Of a stretch of 64,000 nucleotides of DNA, positions 45,114-54,338 are shown in pieces. Source of the stretch: a beta proteobacterium AAP99. GTDB lineage: Bacteria; Pseudomonadota; Gammaproteobacteria; Burkholderiales; Burkholderiaceae_C. The stretch's first letter is position 1; the number at the start of each line of letters is the position of its first letter. A model generated the notes under the pieces. It did not search any database. It had not been told where the DNA came from and saw only the letters and a list, made by a program, of their open reading frames with translations. Location: NCBI GenBank assembly GCA_001295775.1, contig LJIA01000007.1, positions 162,988 through 226,987 on the forward strand, read 5' to 3'. Both the position numbers and the translations under genes were made by a program.

Positions 45114-45168
45114 CCATTTCCTCGTCACTCAAGCCTTGCGGCTGAAGTGCCCAGAAACTGGATCGCGT

Positions 45169-46053
45169 TCAGTCTGCAAGCGATGCTGCGGGATACTGAT
45201 CGAGACTGCTGACCACCCACATGCGCGCCTGAGCAGGTAACGCATTTCGTTCACGAAGACCGTGCAGTGCGGTGTTTGCGGCGGCCTCGGTCTGGAAGGC
45301 GGCAAACACGCAGGCACCTGACCCGCTCATCCGGCTGCCGGGCAGGGCCTGTGCAGCGAGTTTCACTGCCGGCTCGAGCCGTTCTGCCACCGGTTGCAGG
45401 TCGTTTCTGCCAAACAATTCACTGGCAGACGCCGCGCGTACGAAGTCCGAAATTATGACGGACGGCGTGGTACGCGTCAAATCCGGCGCCTTGAAAACGG
45501 CTGGAGTAGCGACTCCAACGCCGGGATGCACGACCAGAAACCAGCGCTGTGGCAGTTGAAGCGGCGTCAACTGCTCGCCGATGCCTTCCACCCAGGCGTT
45601 GCCGCCGCCGATGAAAAAAGGCACGTCTGCGCCCAGTTGCAGGCCCAGTTCGGCCAGCTGAGCGCGCTTGAAACCCAGCTGCCAGAGGTGATTCAGCGCC
45701 AGCAGCGTGGTCGCCGCATCACTGGACCCGCCGCCCAGCCCACCGCCCATCGGGATGCGCTTTTCGACGCGGATCGTGACGCCCGTCAGTGGCCGGTTTG
45801 CCGCACGTTCCAGCAGGCGCGCAGCGCGAATGCAGAGGTCGTCCTCCGGTGCGACGCCCGGCAGGGGCTCGGCTAGGACGATCTGCCCGTCGGTGCGCAG
45901 ATCGAGGTGCAGGGTGTCGGCCAGATCGATCAGCTGAAAGGCGCTTTGCAGCAGGTGGTAGCCGTCGGCGCGACGGCCGACCACGTGCAGGAACAGATTG
46001 ATCTTGGCCGGCGCCTGCAGCGTCAGGCTCCGGGCGGGCGCCGCGTCAGTCAT
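45169..46053 (-). CDS. ispE: 4-diphosphocytidyl-2-C-methyl-D-erythritol kinase
   Basis: A 294-residue GHMP kinase of the MEP isoprenoid pathway. The opening APAKINLFLHVVGRRADGYH and the phosphate loop PMGGGLGGGSSDAATTLLAL are diagnostic. LGADVPFFIGGGNAWVEGIG and SRMSGSGACVFA follow. It overlaps the lolB stop by eight bases and precedes tRNA-Gln. Confidence 0.96.
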   Translation of the reverse strand: MTDAAPARSLTLQAPAKINLFLHVVGRRADGYHLLQSAFQLIDLADTLHLDLRTDGQIVLAEPLPGVAPEDDLCIRAARLLERAANRPLTGVTIRVEKRIPMGGGLGGGSSDAATTLLALNHLWQLGFKRAQLAELGLQLGADVPFFIGGGNAWVEGIGEQLTPLQLPQRWFLVVHPGVGVATPAVFKAPDLTRTTPSVIISDFVRAASASELFGRNDLQPVAERLEPAVKLAAQALPGSRMSGSGACVFAAFQTEAAANTALHGLRERNALPAQARMWVVSSLDQYPAASLAD

Positions 46054-46657
46054 CGAGCACGATCCGCACGTTCAGATCCGGCCTGTCCAGGCGCGTGAGC
46101 ACCAGCAGCGCGGGCGTGCCGTCGGTGCGGGCGCGGGCGATGCGAATGCTGAAGCCCGCTTGATCCAGCACCGGCAGACCGTTCTGCTCGCCGCGGCTTG
46201 CCGGGAGGGCGGGGTCCGGCTCACCGCGCAGCCAGTAGCGCCAGGCAGAGGCCGGCAGGGCCACGCCGGTCAGGGTCTGCGTGAGGCTGGCGAGGTCTGC
46301 GTAGCGCTGCACGCCTTCCTTGGGTGTTTCCAGCTCTGCGCCGTCGCTGCGACTGCGGATGCGCGCCTGGGTGTTGCCCAGCGGGTCGATCAGATCCAGC
46401 TGCAGGCGTTCGCCCTCGCCGAGCTTGAGCAGAAAGGTGGCCTGCCAGCGCGTAGGGTTGCCGCGCTCGTCTTCCGCGGTGAGCGCGACGCGACCGCTGC
46501 GCTCGCTGACCCAGGCAGGCGCGCTGCCGCCCTGCGCCACCGCGCCACCGCCGGGGGGCTCAGGCGCGAGACTCTTGCAGCCCGCCAGCCCGAGCGACGC
46601 CGCGAGCATGAGCGCAGACAGGCAGCGCCAGCGAGAAACTCGATTCTTGGAATGCAT
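46046..46657 (-). CDS. lolB: Outer-membrane lipoprotein localisation protein
   Basis: A 203-residue lipoprotein. It is expected to receive lipoproteins from LolA and insert them in the outer membrane. A lipoprotein signal ends in LGLAGC. The body keeps LolB features: SERSGRVALTAED, RWQATFLLKLGEGERLQLDL and PLGNTQARIRSRSDGAEL. ATG at 46657 is chosen as it begins the signal; the frame is open to 46702. It overlaps ispE, which supports co-translation. Confidence 0.9.
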   Translation of the reverse strand: MHSKNRVSRWRCLSALMLAASLGLAGCKSLAPEPPGGGAVAQGGSAPAWVSERSGRVALTAEDERGNPTRWQATFLLKLGEGERLQLDLIDPLGNTQARIRSRSDGAELETPKEGVQRYADLASLTQTLTGVALPASAWRYWLRGEPDPALPASRGEQNGLPVLDQAGFSIRIARARTDGTPALLVLTRLDRPDLNVRIVLDD

Positions 46658-46678
46658 CAACAGAATTTGAGCGCCGAA

Positions 46679-46717
46679 TCGGCCAAGATCCGCACCCCAC
46701 AAGCGGAAACTGGCCGA
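46679..46717 (+). repeat. Compact hairpin element, second copy of the 6566 subtype
   Basis: Outer stem TCGGCCA/TGGCCGA and inner CCGC/GCGG around ACCCCACAA. It matches the 6566-6601 copy at TCGGCCAAGATCCGC and CAAGCGGAAA, with the loop changed but pairing kept. It lies just upstream of the lolB start, after the TPR gene. Confidence 0.65.
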
Positions 46718-46809
46718 TCGAGTGTTTCAAATAAAAGAAGAAAATATTTGCTCTTGGGGCTCACTTATCAATATTCAGTTGAAAATGAGCCCGGCTTGCA
46801 TGCAGGTCT

Positions 46810-48657
46810 TCAGGGCAGCTGGATCTGAAAGCGCGTCAGCGTGCTGGCGAGCGTCTCATTGGCGGGGTTGAGCTTGCGCGCTTCCTGCCAGAACCTGCGC
46901 GCCTCGTCCATCTGGCCCGCTACCCACAGCACCTCACCCAGATGGGTGGCAATCTCCGCATCCTGCTTCAAGCTCCATGCGCGGCGCAGGGTGGCAATCG
47001 CCTCCTTGAGCTTGCCCTGGCGGAACTGCAGCCAGCCCATGGAATCGACGATGTAGGCGTCGTCCGGGGCGAGCGCCAGGGCCTGGGTGAGCAGGGCTTC
47101 AGCTTCGTCGAGCCGCTCCTTGCGCTCGGCCAGCGAGTAGCCCAGCGCGTTGTAGGCGTGGGCGTTCTTCGGCTCGGCGGCAATCACTTCGCGCAGCAGG
47201 GCTTCCATCTCGTCGTGCCGGCCCAGGCGTTCGAGAGTGAGCGCGAGGTCATACTTGATGTCGTGCGCGTCCGGGCTGGCGGTGAGTGCGGCGCGCAGCA
47301 CGGCCTCGGCCTCGCCGGTGCGCCCGGCATCGCGCAGGATCTGCCCCTCGGCCATGGCGATGCGCTTGCGTTCGTTGGGCGTCGATTTGGCCAGCGCTTC
47401 GAGCCGGCTCTTGGCACGGTCTACGCGGTTGAGCTTTGCTTCGGCCAGGGCCGAACGCATCTGCGCGGTGAAGCGTGCGTCCGGCCGCTCCACGCGGCCA
47501 TACCAGTCCAGTGCCTCTTCAAAGCGGCGGCGTTCTTCGGCAATGGCGCCCAGGTTCAGGTAGGCGTTGGTGGGGTCGCGGCCTTCGTCGTCGTCGATCA
47601 GCGTGAGGTATTCAGTGAATAGCGCCTCGGCTTCGTCGAGCTTGTTGTCCTGCAGATTCATCAGGCCGAGGGCATAGACGGCTTCCTGATCACGCTCGCC
47701 GCCCGGCGTGACGGGCGCGGCCAGTGTGGTGAACAGCTCGCGGGCGCGGGCCGGCTGCTTGTTGGTGGCATACAGGCGTGCCAGGCTCATGCGCGCCTCG
47801 CGAGCGGCCGGATTACGGCGCGTGAAGTCCTCCAGCAGCTTGATGGCCTCGGCCGGCTTGTCCTGCAGCAGCTGGGCCTGCACGAGCGCGGCACGCTCGA
47901 AGGCCGGGCGCGCAGCCAGGGCGCGGCGCGAGTAGGTCAGTGCGGCGTCCGGCTGCTTCACGCCGAAGGACGAGATCGCGAGCGCGAGCAGCGCGTCGGC
48001 CTGTTCGCCCAGCGGCGCCAGCAGGCGCGTGAGCATGGCGTGGCCTTCAGTGCGATCCGGCAGGCGGGCGACGATGCGCTGTGCGTTGCCGATCGCCTCG
48101 GCCTTGTTCGGGTTGCTGGCGATGTCGGCGGCGAGCAGCGGCTCAAGAATGTCGCGCTGGTTGCTGCCAGCCAGCAGGGTCCAGGCCGTCTGGCGGGCTT
48201 CGAGGTCGTTCGGTGCGAGCGACACCCAGAGCTGCGACGCCGCCAGCGCGCCCTCCAGGCGCCCGGCAGAGAGCGCGAATTCCGTGGCGCGGCGGGCGAT
48301 GCGCGGGTCACGCGTGTCGCGCGCAAGCTGGATGTAGACGTCGTGCGCAAAAGCCGGGTTGCCGCGCTGGGCCAGCACCTCGCCGAGCATCATGCGGCCC
48401 AGGAGGGGGCCGGTGAGCTCGTTGTCCGGCAACTCGGTGCGCGCAGCCTCGGCCGGCGTGGTGGCTGCGGCCTGAGCCGGCTTGGCCGGCGCGCCAGCGG
48501 TCGGCGTCGCCGCCGGGCCGCCGGGCGTTGCGCAGCCGGCGAGTATCGTCACCGCACCGCCCAGCAGGCTGGCAATCAGCCCGGCACGGCTGCGACGCGC
48601 AGGGCGCGCGGGCAGTGCTTGCGTTGAGCTGGGGTTCATGGGGAGCTGCACAGACAT
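46810..48657 (-). CDS. Tetratricopeptide-repeat lipoprotein
   Basis: A 615-residue predicted lipoprotein with lipobox ILAGC near residue 43. The body is built of helical TPR units throughout, for example GHAMLTRLLAPLGEQADALL and AYNALGYSLAERKERLDEAE. YIVDSMGWLQFRQGKLKEAI near the C terminus is typical of the betaproteobacterial protein found upstream of lolB. It probably scaffolds envelope complexes; partners are unknown. ATG at 48657 has GGAGAAC upstream; ATG at 48639 is an alternative. Divergent from mutM. Confidence 0.88.
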   Translation of the reverse strand: MSVQLPMNPSSTQALPARPARRSRAGLIASLLGGAVTILAGCATPGGPAATPTAGAPAKPAQAAATTPAEAARTELPDNELTGPLLGRMMLGEVLAQRGNPAFAHDVYIQLARDTRDPRIARRATEFALSAGRLEGALAASQLWVSLAPNDLEARQTAWTLLAGSNQRDILEPLLAADIASNPNKAEAIGNAQRIVARLPDRTEGHAMLTRLLAPLGEQADALLALAISSFGVKQPDAALTYSRRALAARPAFERAALVQAQLLQDKPAEAIKLLEDFTRRNPAAREARMSLARLYATNKQPARARELFTTLAAPVTPGGERDQEAVYALGLMNLQDNKLDEAEALFTEYLTLIDDDEGRDPTNAYLNLGAIAEERRRFEEALDWYGRVERPDARFTAQMRSALAEAKLNRVDRAKSRLEALAKSTPNERKRIAMAEGQILRDAGRTGEAEAVLRAALTASPDAHDIKYDLALTLERLGRHDEMEALLREVIAAEPKNAHAYNALGYSLAERKERLDEAEALLTQALALAPDDAYIVDSMGWLQFRQGKLKEAIATLRRAWSLKQDAEIATHLGEVLWVAGQMDEARRFWQEARKLNPANETLASTLTRFQIQLP

Positions 48658-48760
48658 CGGGGTTCTCCGGTTTCCGGTCGATGATAGGGGCTGAATCTTT
48701 CGCTTCGCGGTCGAGTACGCAGGCTGCTTGATCCGCGCTGCCTGATGTATCCAGGACACC

Positions 48761-49603
48761 ATGCCAGAGTTGCCAGAAGTCGAGGTCACGCGCCGTGCCA
48801 TTGCGCAGGTGGCGCTGGGCCATGTGATTGATGAAGCCATCGTGCGCGTGCCGCGCCTGCGTTGGGACGTGCCCGCGGACCTGGCGCGCGTCCTCGCCGG
48901 GCGGCGCGTCGCCAGCGTGGTGCGCCGTGGCAAGTACCTGCTGGTTGAATGCACGCACACGCAACGAGCGCCGGGCTGGCTGCTGGTGCATCTGGGCATG
49001 AGCGGCAGCTTCACAGTGGTTGCGGCCGATACCCCCCTGCGCAAGCACGATCATGCGGACTTGCGCCTGGGCAATCGCGTGCTGCGCTATCACGATCCGC
49101 GCCGTTTCGGTTCGATCGACTGGCTGCCGGTGGCCACACTGGCTGATTGCGAGGCACACCCGTTGCTGGCCGGGCTGGGTGTGGAGCCCCTGTCGGAGCA
49201 ATTCACGGCCGAGCTGCTCTGGCAGCGCACGCGCGGCCGGCGCGTGGCCATCAAGCAGGCACTGCTGGCCGGAAATATTGTGGTGGGTGTGGGCAACATC
49301 TACTGCTCGGAAGCGTTGTTCCGTGCGGGCATCCACCCAGCGATGCAGGCGCAGCGCCTGAGCCGCGAGCGGGCCGTGCGGCTTGTTGCTGCCGTGCGAG
49401 AGACGTTGACCGAGGCGATTGCCGCCGGCGGATCGAGCCTGCGCGACTTCGTCAGCGGCGAGCAGGAAATGGGTTACTTCCAGGTCAACGCGCGGGTCTA
49501 TGACCGCGCCGGCCAGCCCTGCCGTGGCTGCGGGAACACGATTCGAAAATTGTTGCAAGGTCAGCGGGCGACGTACTACTGCAGTGTTTGTCAAAAACGC
49601 TGA
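48761..49603 (+). CDS. mutM: Formamidopyrimidine-DNA glycosylase
   Basis: A 280-residue base-excision repair enzyme that removes 8-oxoguanine and FaPy lesions. The catalytic N terminus PELPEVEVTRR (Pro2, Glu3), beta-hairpin lysine in RRGKYLLVE, H2TH region NIVVGVGNIYCSEALF and C-terminal zinc finger (CRGCG to YYCSVCQKR) are all intact. It is the first of the mutM-dynamin-mutY series. Confidence 0.97.
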   Translation: MPELPEVEVTRRAIAQVALGHVIDEAIVRVPRLRWDVPADLARVLAGRRVASVVRRGKYLLVECTHTQRAPGWLLVHLGMSGSFTVVAADTPLRKHDHADLRLGNRVLRYHDPRRFGSIDWLPVATLADCEAHPLLAGLGVEPLSEQFTAELLWQRTRGRRVAIKQALLAGNIVVGVGNIYCSEALFRAGIHPAMQAQRLSRERAVRLVAAVRETLTEAIAAGGSSLRDFVSGEQEMGYFQVNARVYDRAGQPCRGCGNTIRKLLQGQRATYYCSVCQKR

Positions 49604-49742
49604 GGCTGCCTCATACTCGCTGAAGTTCTGTTCAAGTAAAGCAACACTGCTCAGGGGCCGGCCCCGGGGCGTGAGCGCCAGCAGCTCTTGCGGCGCCGCG
49701 CCGGGCCGACACGCAGCACAAAGATGACAAGGCCCGGCCTGC

Positions 49743-51629
49743 ATGGATCCGCTCGATAGCCAGCTCAACGAAGTCACGCAGTGGCGCAATCAGGTCCTTG
49801 GCCGGATCAAGGAATGGCTCGACGGACTCAAGGACATCGGCCTGGCCGGTGAAGCGGCCGATTCCGAGTTCGAGCGCGTGCGCCAGGCCTCCCTGTCCGA
49901 TCGCGTGGCGATTGCCTTCGTCGCCGAGTTCTCGCGCGGCAAGAGCGAGCTGATCAACGCGCTGTTCTTCTCCGGCTACGGCCGCCGCGTGGTGCCCTCG
50001 GGTGCCGGGCGCACCACCATGTGCCCCACGGAGTTCCTATTCGAGGAAGGCCAGCGCTCGGGCATCCGTCTGCTGCCGATCGAGACGCGCTCGATGCAGA
50101 CCACCCTGCTCGATCTCAAGGCCAATCCCGCGCTCTGGGAAAACCAGCCCGTCAACAATGATGACGGCGAGGATGTCGCGCGCCAGTTGATGCGCGTGAA
50201 GGAAACCAAGTTCGTCACCCGCGCCGAAGCCGAAGCACTTGGCCTGCTGGATCAGGCCGTCGCCCATGGCGATGCGGTGGAGATCCCGCGCTGGCGCCAT
50301 GCCATCGTGAACCTGCCGCACCCCCTGCTGCGCCAGGGGCTGACCATCATCGATACCCCGGGCCTGAACGCCCTGGGCAACGAGCCGGAATTGACGCTGT
50401 CGGTGCTGCCCTCGGCCAACGCCGTGCTGTACGTGCTGGCGGCCGATGCGGGTGTGTCGCGCTCCGACGCGGACGTCTGGCGTGATCTGCTGGCCACGAT
50501 GCCGCGCAGCGGACGCCTCGTGGTGCTCAACAAGATCGACGGCCTCTGGGACGATCTGCGTACCGAGGAAGACATCTCCGGTGACATCTACCGCCAGGCG
50601 ATCGCCGTGGCGCAGACGCTGGATGTACCCGAGGGCCGGGTGTTTCCGCTGTCTGCCCAGAAGGCCCTGCTGGCGCGCATCTCGCGCAACCGCGTGCTGG
50701 AAGAACGCAGCCAGGTTCGCGAGCTGGAAGCCGCATTGGCCGATGAAGTGCTGCCAGCGCGCCGCCGCCTCATCGCCGAGCGCCTGCAGCGCTTCGTGAA
50801 TGATCTATCGAACGAAGCCGGCACCACGCTCAAGAGCCGTCTGCTCGCCATCGACGAGCAGACCGAAGAGCTGATGACCATCGAGCGCAACAAGGGCGAC
50901 GTGACATCCTCACTGATCAAGCGCCTGTCCGAGGAGAAGGAAGCCTTCCAGGGCATCTTCAAGCAGCTGTTCGCCCTGCGCACGATCGTTTCCCGTCAGG
51001 CCAAGAGTTCCATCGAACTCATGTCGCCTGCACCGATCCGCGACATGGCCATTCGCCTGGGTGTTGCCAACGCCCGAAGCGGTCGCGAGTTCCGCGAGAT
51101 CTTCGAGCAGATCAGCGAGTACGTGCGCAGCAAGGTCACCCAGGCGCACTCCCAAGCCAAGGAAGCGCACAGCGCGGTTGCAGCCGTGCAGGCGCGCATG
51201 GCCGAGGAGCACAAGCTCAGCTTTCCTGCGCCCAAGAGCTTTTCGAGCGAGCGCTACTTCAACGAGATCGACGAGATCGAGCGCGCCGCGGCTCGGGCCT
51301 TCCCAAGTCTGCCGATCATGCTGCCCGGCAGTCGTGCCAATGCGCAGCGCATGGTGCTGGCCGCGAGTCAGCACTTGGCCGCTGTCATGGAGAAGGCCAG
51401 CCGCGAGCTGCAGGGCTGGCTCAACACGCTCACGATGCCGCTGGACCGCGCCATGCGTGACCAGCAATCCCAGCTCAAGCGCCGCGAGGAAAGCCTGCAG
51501 CGCATGGTGGATGCGCGCCAATCCCTGGCCGACCGTCTGGCCGAACTGCAGGAAGGCCACTCGCAGGCCGCCGCGCAGCTGGCCGAGCTGGAGCGCAACC
51601 AGGCGGTGATCGGCAACCAGCTGCGTTGA
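49743..51629 (+). CDS. Bacterial dynamin-like GTPase
   Basis: A 628-residue large GTPase. G1 is AEFSRGKSELINAL (G66, K67, S68), G2 lies around AGRTTMCPTEFLF, G3 is IIDTPGLNALG near 203 and G4 is VVLNKIDGLWDD near 259. The C-terminal 300 residues are long helices with coiled-coil character (RLAELQEGHSQAAAQLAELE). No membrane segment is evident; it may bind or remodel membranes or chromosome-linked sites. It lies between mutM and mutY and its stop overlaps the TTG start of mutY, so expression is linked to oxidative DNA repair. Mechanism unknown. Confidence 0.88.
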   Translation: MDPLDSQLNEVTQWRNQVLGRIKEWLDGLKDIGLAGEAADSEFERVRQASLSDRVAIAFVAEFSRGKSELINALFFSGYGRRVVPSGAGRTTMCPTEFLFEEGQRSGIRLLPIETRSMQTTLLDLKANPALWENQPVNNDDGEDVARQLMRVKETKFVTRAEAEALGLLDQAVAHGDAVEIPRWRHAIVNLPHPLLRQGLTIIDTPGLNALGNEPELTLSVLPSANAVLYVLAADAGVSRSDADVWRDLLATMPRSGRLVVLNKIDGLWDDLRTEEDISGDIYRQAIAVAQTLDVPEGRVFPLSAQKALLARISRNRVLEERSQVRELEAALADEVLPARRRLIAERLQRFVNDLSNEAGTTLKSRLLAIDEQTEELMTIERNKGDVTSSLIKRLSEEKEAFQGIFKQLFALRTIVSRQAKSSIELMSPAPIRDMAIRLGVANARSGREFREIFEQISEYVRSKVTQAHSQAKEAHSAVAAVQARMAEEHKLSFPAPKSFSSERYFNEIDEIERAAARAFPSLPIMLPGSRANAQRMVLAASQHLAAVMEKASRELQGWLNTLTMPLDRAMRDQQSQLKRREESLQRMVDARQSLADRLAELQEGHSQAAAQLAELERNQAVIGNQLR

Positions 51630-52702
51630 AGCAGACCACCGAGCAGGGCTTCGCGCAGGCCGTAGTGGCCTGGCAGCGCACACATGGCCGTCACGATCTG
51701 CCCTGGCAAGGCAGTACAGACCCTTACCGGATCTGGGTGTCGGAAATCATGCTGCAGCAGACGCAGGTCAGCACCGTCATTCCGTACTACCTGCGCTTCC
51801 TGGGCCGCTTTCCGGACGTGATCGCTCTCGCCGATGCGCCCGACGATGAGGTCATGCAGCACTGGGCCGGGCTGGGCTACTACAGCCGCGCACGCAATCT
51901 GCATGCCGCGGCGCGTGATGTTCGCGACCGGCTGGGCGGACAGTTCCCGACGAATCCGGAAGCGCTTCAGAGTCTGCGCGGCATCGGTCGATCCACGGCT
52001 GCCGCGATCGCCGCCTTCGCCGCCAACGCCCGCGCCGCGATCCTGGACGGCAATGTGAAGCGCGTACTGGCGCGCGTCTTCGCGATCGATGGCTTTCCAG
52101 GCAGCGCGCCCGTAGAGCGGCAGATGTGGGCGCTGGCCGATTCGCTCCTGCCCTCGGCGGGCGACATGCCGGCCTACACCCAGGGCCTGATGGATCTGGG
52201 CGCGACCCTGTGCACGCCCAAGCGGCCGCGCTGCCCCAACTGCCCGCTGGCGGATCGCTGCGAGGCTCTGCGGCAAGGGCGCGTGGCCGAGCTGCCCGTG
52301 GCGCGGCCGCGCAAGGTTCCGCCACGTCGAGCGACCGTGCTGTGGCTGATGGTGAATGCTTCGGGCGGCGTACTGCTGGAGAAGCGACCGCCCGCGGGTA
52401 TCTGGGGCGGGCTCTGGAGCCTGCCCCAGACCGAGCCGGGTCAGCTGGCTCCGCTAGCCGTGGATGCGCAGCGTGCCGAGCGCTTCGCGCTGATCGAACA
52501 CGCGTTCACCCACTTCACCCTCGAAATCGACGTGCAGCGCGTGGAGCTTCCCGCGTCGTCCGCGTTGCTGGCCGCCGAGCCCGGCGCAAGATGGTTTGCA
52601 CCGGCCGAACTGGCCGATGCCGGCGTGCCCAAGCCTGTGCGTACCGTACTCGACAGCCATCTGGCGCAGTTACGTGCCGAGGCCGCGGCAAAGCGAAGCT
52701 AG
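51626..52702 (+). CDS. mutY: A/G-specific adenine glycosylase
   Basis: A 358-residue enzyme that removes adenine mispaired with 8-oxoguanine. Catalytic Glu40 lies in SEIMLQQTQVSTVIPYY; the HhH motif is LQSLRGIGRSTAAAIAAFA with Asp141 in ILDGNVKRVLAR. [4Fe-4S] cysteines C196, C203, C206 and C212 show the C-x6-C-x2-C-x5-C pattern. The C-terminal NUDIX-like 8-oxoG domain (VLWLMVNASGGVLLEKRPPA onward) is complete. The start is the TTG at 51626, overlapping the dynamin stop. Its TAG stop shares CTAG with the convergent LON-domain gene. Confidence 0.95.
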   Translation: MKQTTEQGFAQAVVAWQRTHGRHDLPWQGSTDPYRIWVSEIMLQQTQVSTVIPYYLRFLGRFPDVIALADAPDDEVMQHWAGLGYYSRARNLHAAARDVRDRLGGQFPTNPEALQSLRGIGRSTAAAIAAFAANARAAILDGNVKRVLARVFAIDGFPGSAPVERQMWALADSLLPSAGDMPAYTQGLMDLGATLCTPKRPRCPNCPLADRCEALRQGRVAELPVARPRKVPPRRATVLWLMVNASGGVLLEKRPPAGIWGGLWSLPQTEPGQLAPLAVDAQRAERFALIEHAFTHFTLEIDVQRVELPASSALLAAEPGARWFAPAELADAGVPKPVRTVLDSHLAQLRAEAAAKRS

Positions 52703-53313
52703 CCGACGACCTTGCGCTGCTTCAGGAAGGTGTGGACGATCTCGAGCTGCGACTTCGGATCGCCCAGCTCAAGCAGCTTCTGCTTGGCCTGATTCGGAAC
52801 GGGGAGAATCTCGATCAGACGCTGCGCCACCCAGCCTGCGTCGTCGAGGCGGTGCGGCTGAGCAAAGCGCTGTGCGCCGGGATCATCGCCGGCATCGCCG
52901 TCCACATCCTGGATCACGCGCTTGAGCAGATTGACGCATTCCGCAAGTTCCTTGGGCACAGGCTGTGCCGCGGGCTCGTCCAGCCAGCTGACCACGCCGA
53001 CGAGCAGGCCATCGGCCGCACGGCTGGTGCCCTCGACGCGAAAGCGCCGCTCGCCAAAGGTGGAGATGTTCAGGATGCCCGGCTCGCTCATGTCCCAGCC
53101 GGTGATCCGTGCGCTGCAGCCCACGGACTCGGGCACGGCCGGGGCACCGACCTCCTTGCCAGCGCGGATCAGCACGACACCGAAGGGTGACTTGTCCTTC
53201 ATCGCGCGGCGCACCATGTCCATGTAGCGCGTCTCGAACACGCGCAGCGGCAGCACGCCGCCTGGAAACAGCACGGTGGACAGCGGAAACAGAGGCAGGG
53301 TGGAAGGACTCAT
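52699..53313 (-). CDS. LON substrate-binding-domain protein
   Basis: A 204-residue protein composed only of the Lon N-terminal (LON) domain. It opens LPLFPLSTVLFPGGVLPLRV and continues FETRYMDMVRRAMKD. There is no ATPase or protease domain. Free-standing LON proteins are widespread; their role is not settled. Its ATG overlaps the rapZ stop by four bases. Confidence 0.9.
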   Translation of the reverse strand: MSPSTLPLFPLSTVLFPGGVLPLRVFETRYMDMVRRAMKDKSPFGVVLIRAGKEVGAPAVPESVGCSARITGWDMSEPGILNISTFGERRFRVEGTSRAADGLLVGVVSWLDEPAAQPVPKELAECVNLLKRVIQDVDGDAGDDPGAQRFAQPHRLDDAGWVAQRLIEILPVPNQAKQKLLELGDPKSQLEIVHTFLKQRKVVG

Positions 53314-54239
53314 TGAGCAGGGGTAGGGCGGACAGCAGTGTGGGGTGCCGAGGGCTGGATGCGCCCCATGGACAGTTGCCGATGCCGCGTGACGACCTGT
53401 GCATCGACGCGGAAGCGCTCGGCCAGACGCTCGACCACATAGACCGATCGATGCTGGCCGCCGGTGCAGCCGATGGCTACGGTGAGGTAGTTGCGGCCGT
53501 CACGCATGAACTCGGGCAGCCACTTGGCAATGAATTGCTCGATGTCCGACACCATGGCCCGCACCAGATCGTGGGACGCGAGGAAGTCGGCCACCGGCGC
53601 GTCCAGGCCCGTGAGCGGCTTGAGCACCGGGTCATAGTGCGGGTTGGGCAGGGAACGCACATCGAAGACCAGATCTGCGTCATCCGGCACGCCATGCTTG
53701 AACGCGAAGGACTCAAAGGTCAGCAGCACGTTGTTGCCCAGGCTGCGTACCATGTCCTTGAGCCATGTGCGCAGCACCTGAGGCTTCAGGCCGGTGGTAT
53801 CGATCACGATCCCCAGCTCGGCCAGCGGGGCGAACAGCTCACGCTCAAGCGTGATGCACTCATCCAGCGACCGCTCCTCGTTATCCGGCAAGCCCAGCGC
53901 GCGCGCGACATCCGGGGAGTTGAGCGGGTGGCGTCTCCGGGTTTCGGAGAAGCGAGCGAACAGGTCCGGTGTGCTGGCCGTGAGGAAGATCACGCGCACT
54001 TCCGCCGCATGCTGACGCAGGGCCTGGATGCGCTCCTTCAGATCATTGACTTCGCTGCCCGAGCGGCTGTCGATGGCGATCGCGATGCGGCTCAGACCCT
54101 GCCCCTGAGCATGAGCAACCAGCTCAGGCAGCAGGGGTGAGGGCAGGTTGTCGGTGCAGAAGAAACCGAGGTCCTCGAGCGCCGCGAGGGCGACCGATTT
54201 GCCGGAGCCGGAGATGCCGGTGAGAACGATGACTTGCAC
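53310..54239 (-). CDS. rapZ: RNase adapter/nucleotide-binding protein RapZ
   Basis: A 309-residue P-loop protein. Walker A is TGISGSGKSVALAALEDLGF, followed by CTDNLP. The C-terminal GCTGGQHRSVYVVERLAE is the family hallmark. In enterobacteria RapZ targets GlmZ sRNA to RNase E and senses glucosamine 6-phosphate; the betaproteobacterial role may differ. GTG at 54239 matches the usual VIVLTG start; GTG at 54263 is an alternative. It leads directly into the LON-domain gene. Confidence 0.93.
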   Translation of the reverse strand: MQVIVLTGISGSGKSVALAALEDLGFFCTDNLPSPLLPELVAHAQGQGLSRIAIAIDSRSGSEVNDLKERIQALRQHAAEVRVIFLTASTPDLFARFSETRRRHPLNSPDVARALGLPDNEERSLDECITLERELFAPLAELGIVIDTTGLKPQVLRTWLKDMVRSLGNNVLLTFESFAFKHGVPDDADLVFDVRSLPNPHYDPVLKPLTGLDAPVADFLASHDLVRAMVSDIEQFIAKWLPEFMRDGRNYLTVAIGCTGGQHRSVYVVERLAERFRVDAQVVTRHRQLSMGRIQPSAPHTAVRPTPAQ

Positions 54240-54338
54240 CGGCGCAATGTAGCAGCGCGTCACGGCCGCGCCGCGCTCTACCGGTCTGCCTGCGCAGACG
54301 GCCCGGTGCTGATGCGGCGCAATGCCTCGGGGTGCGGC

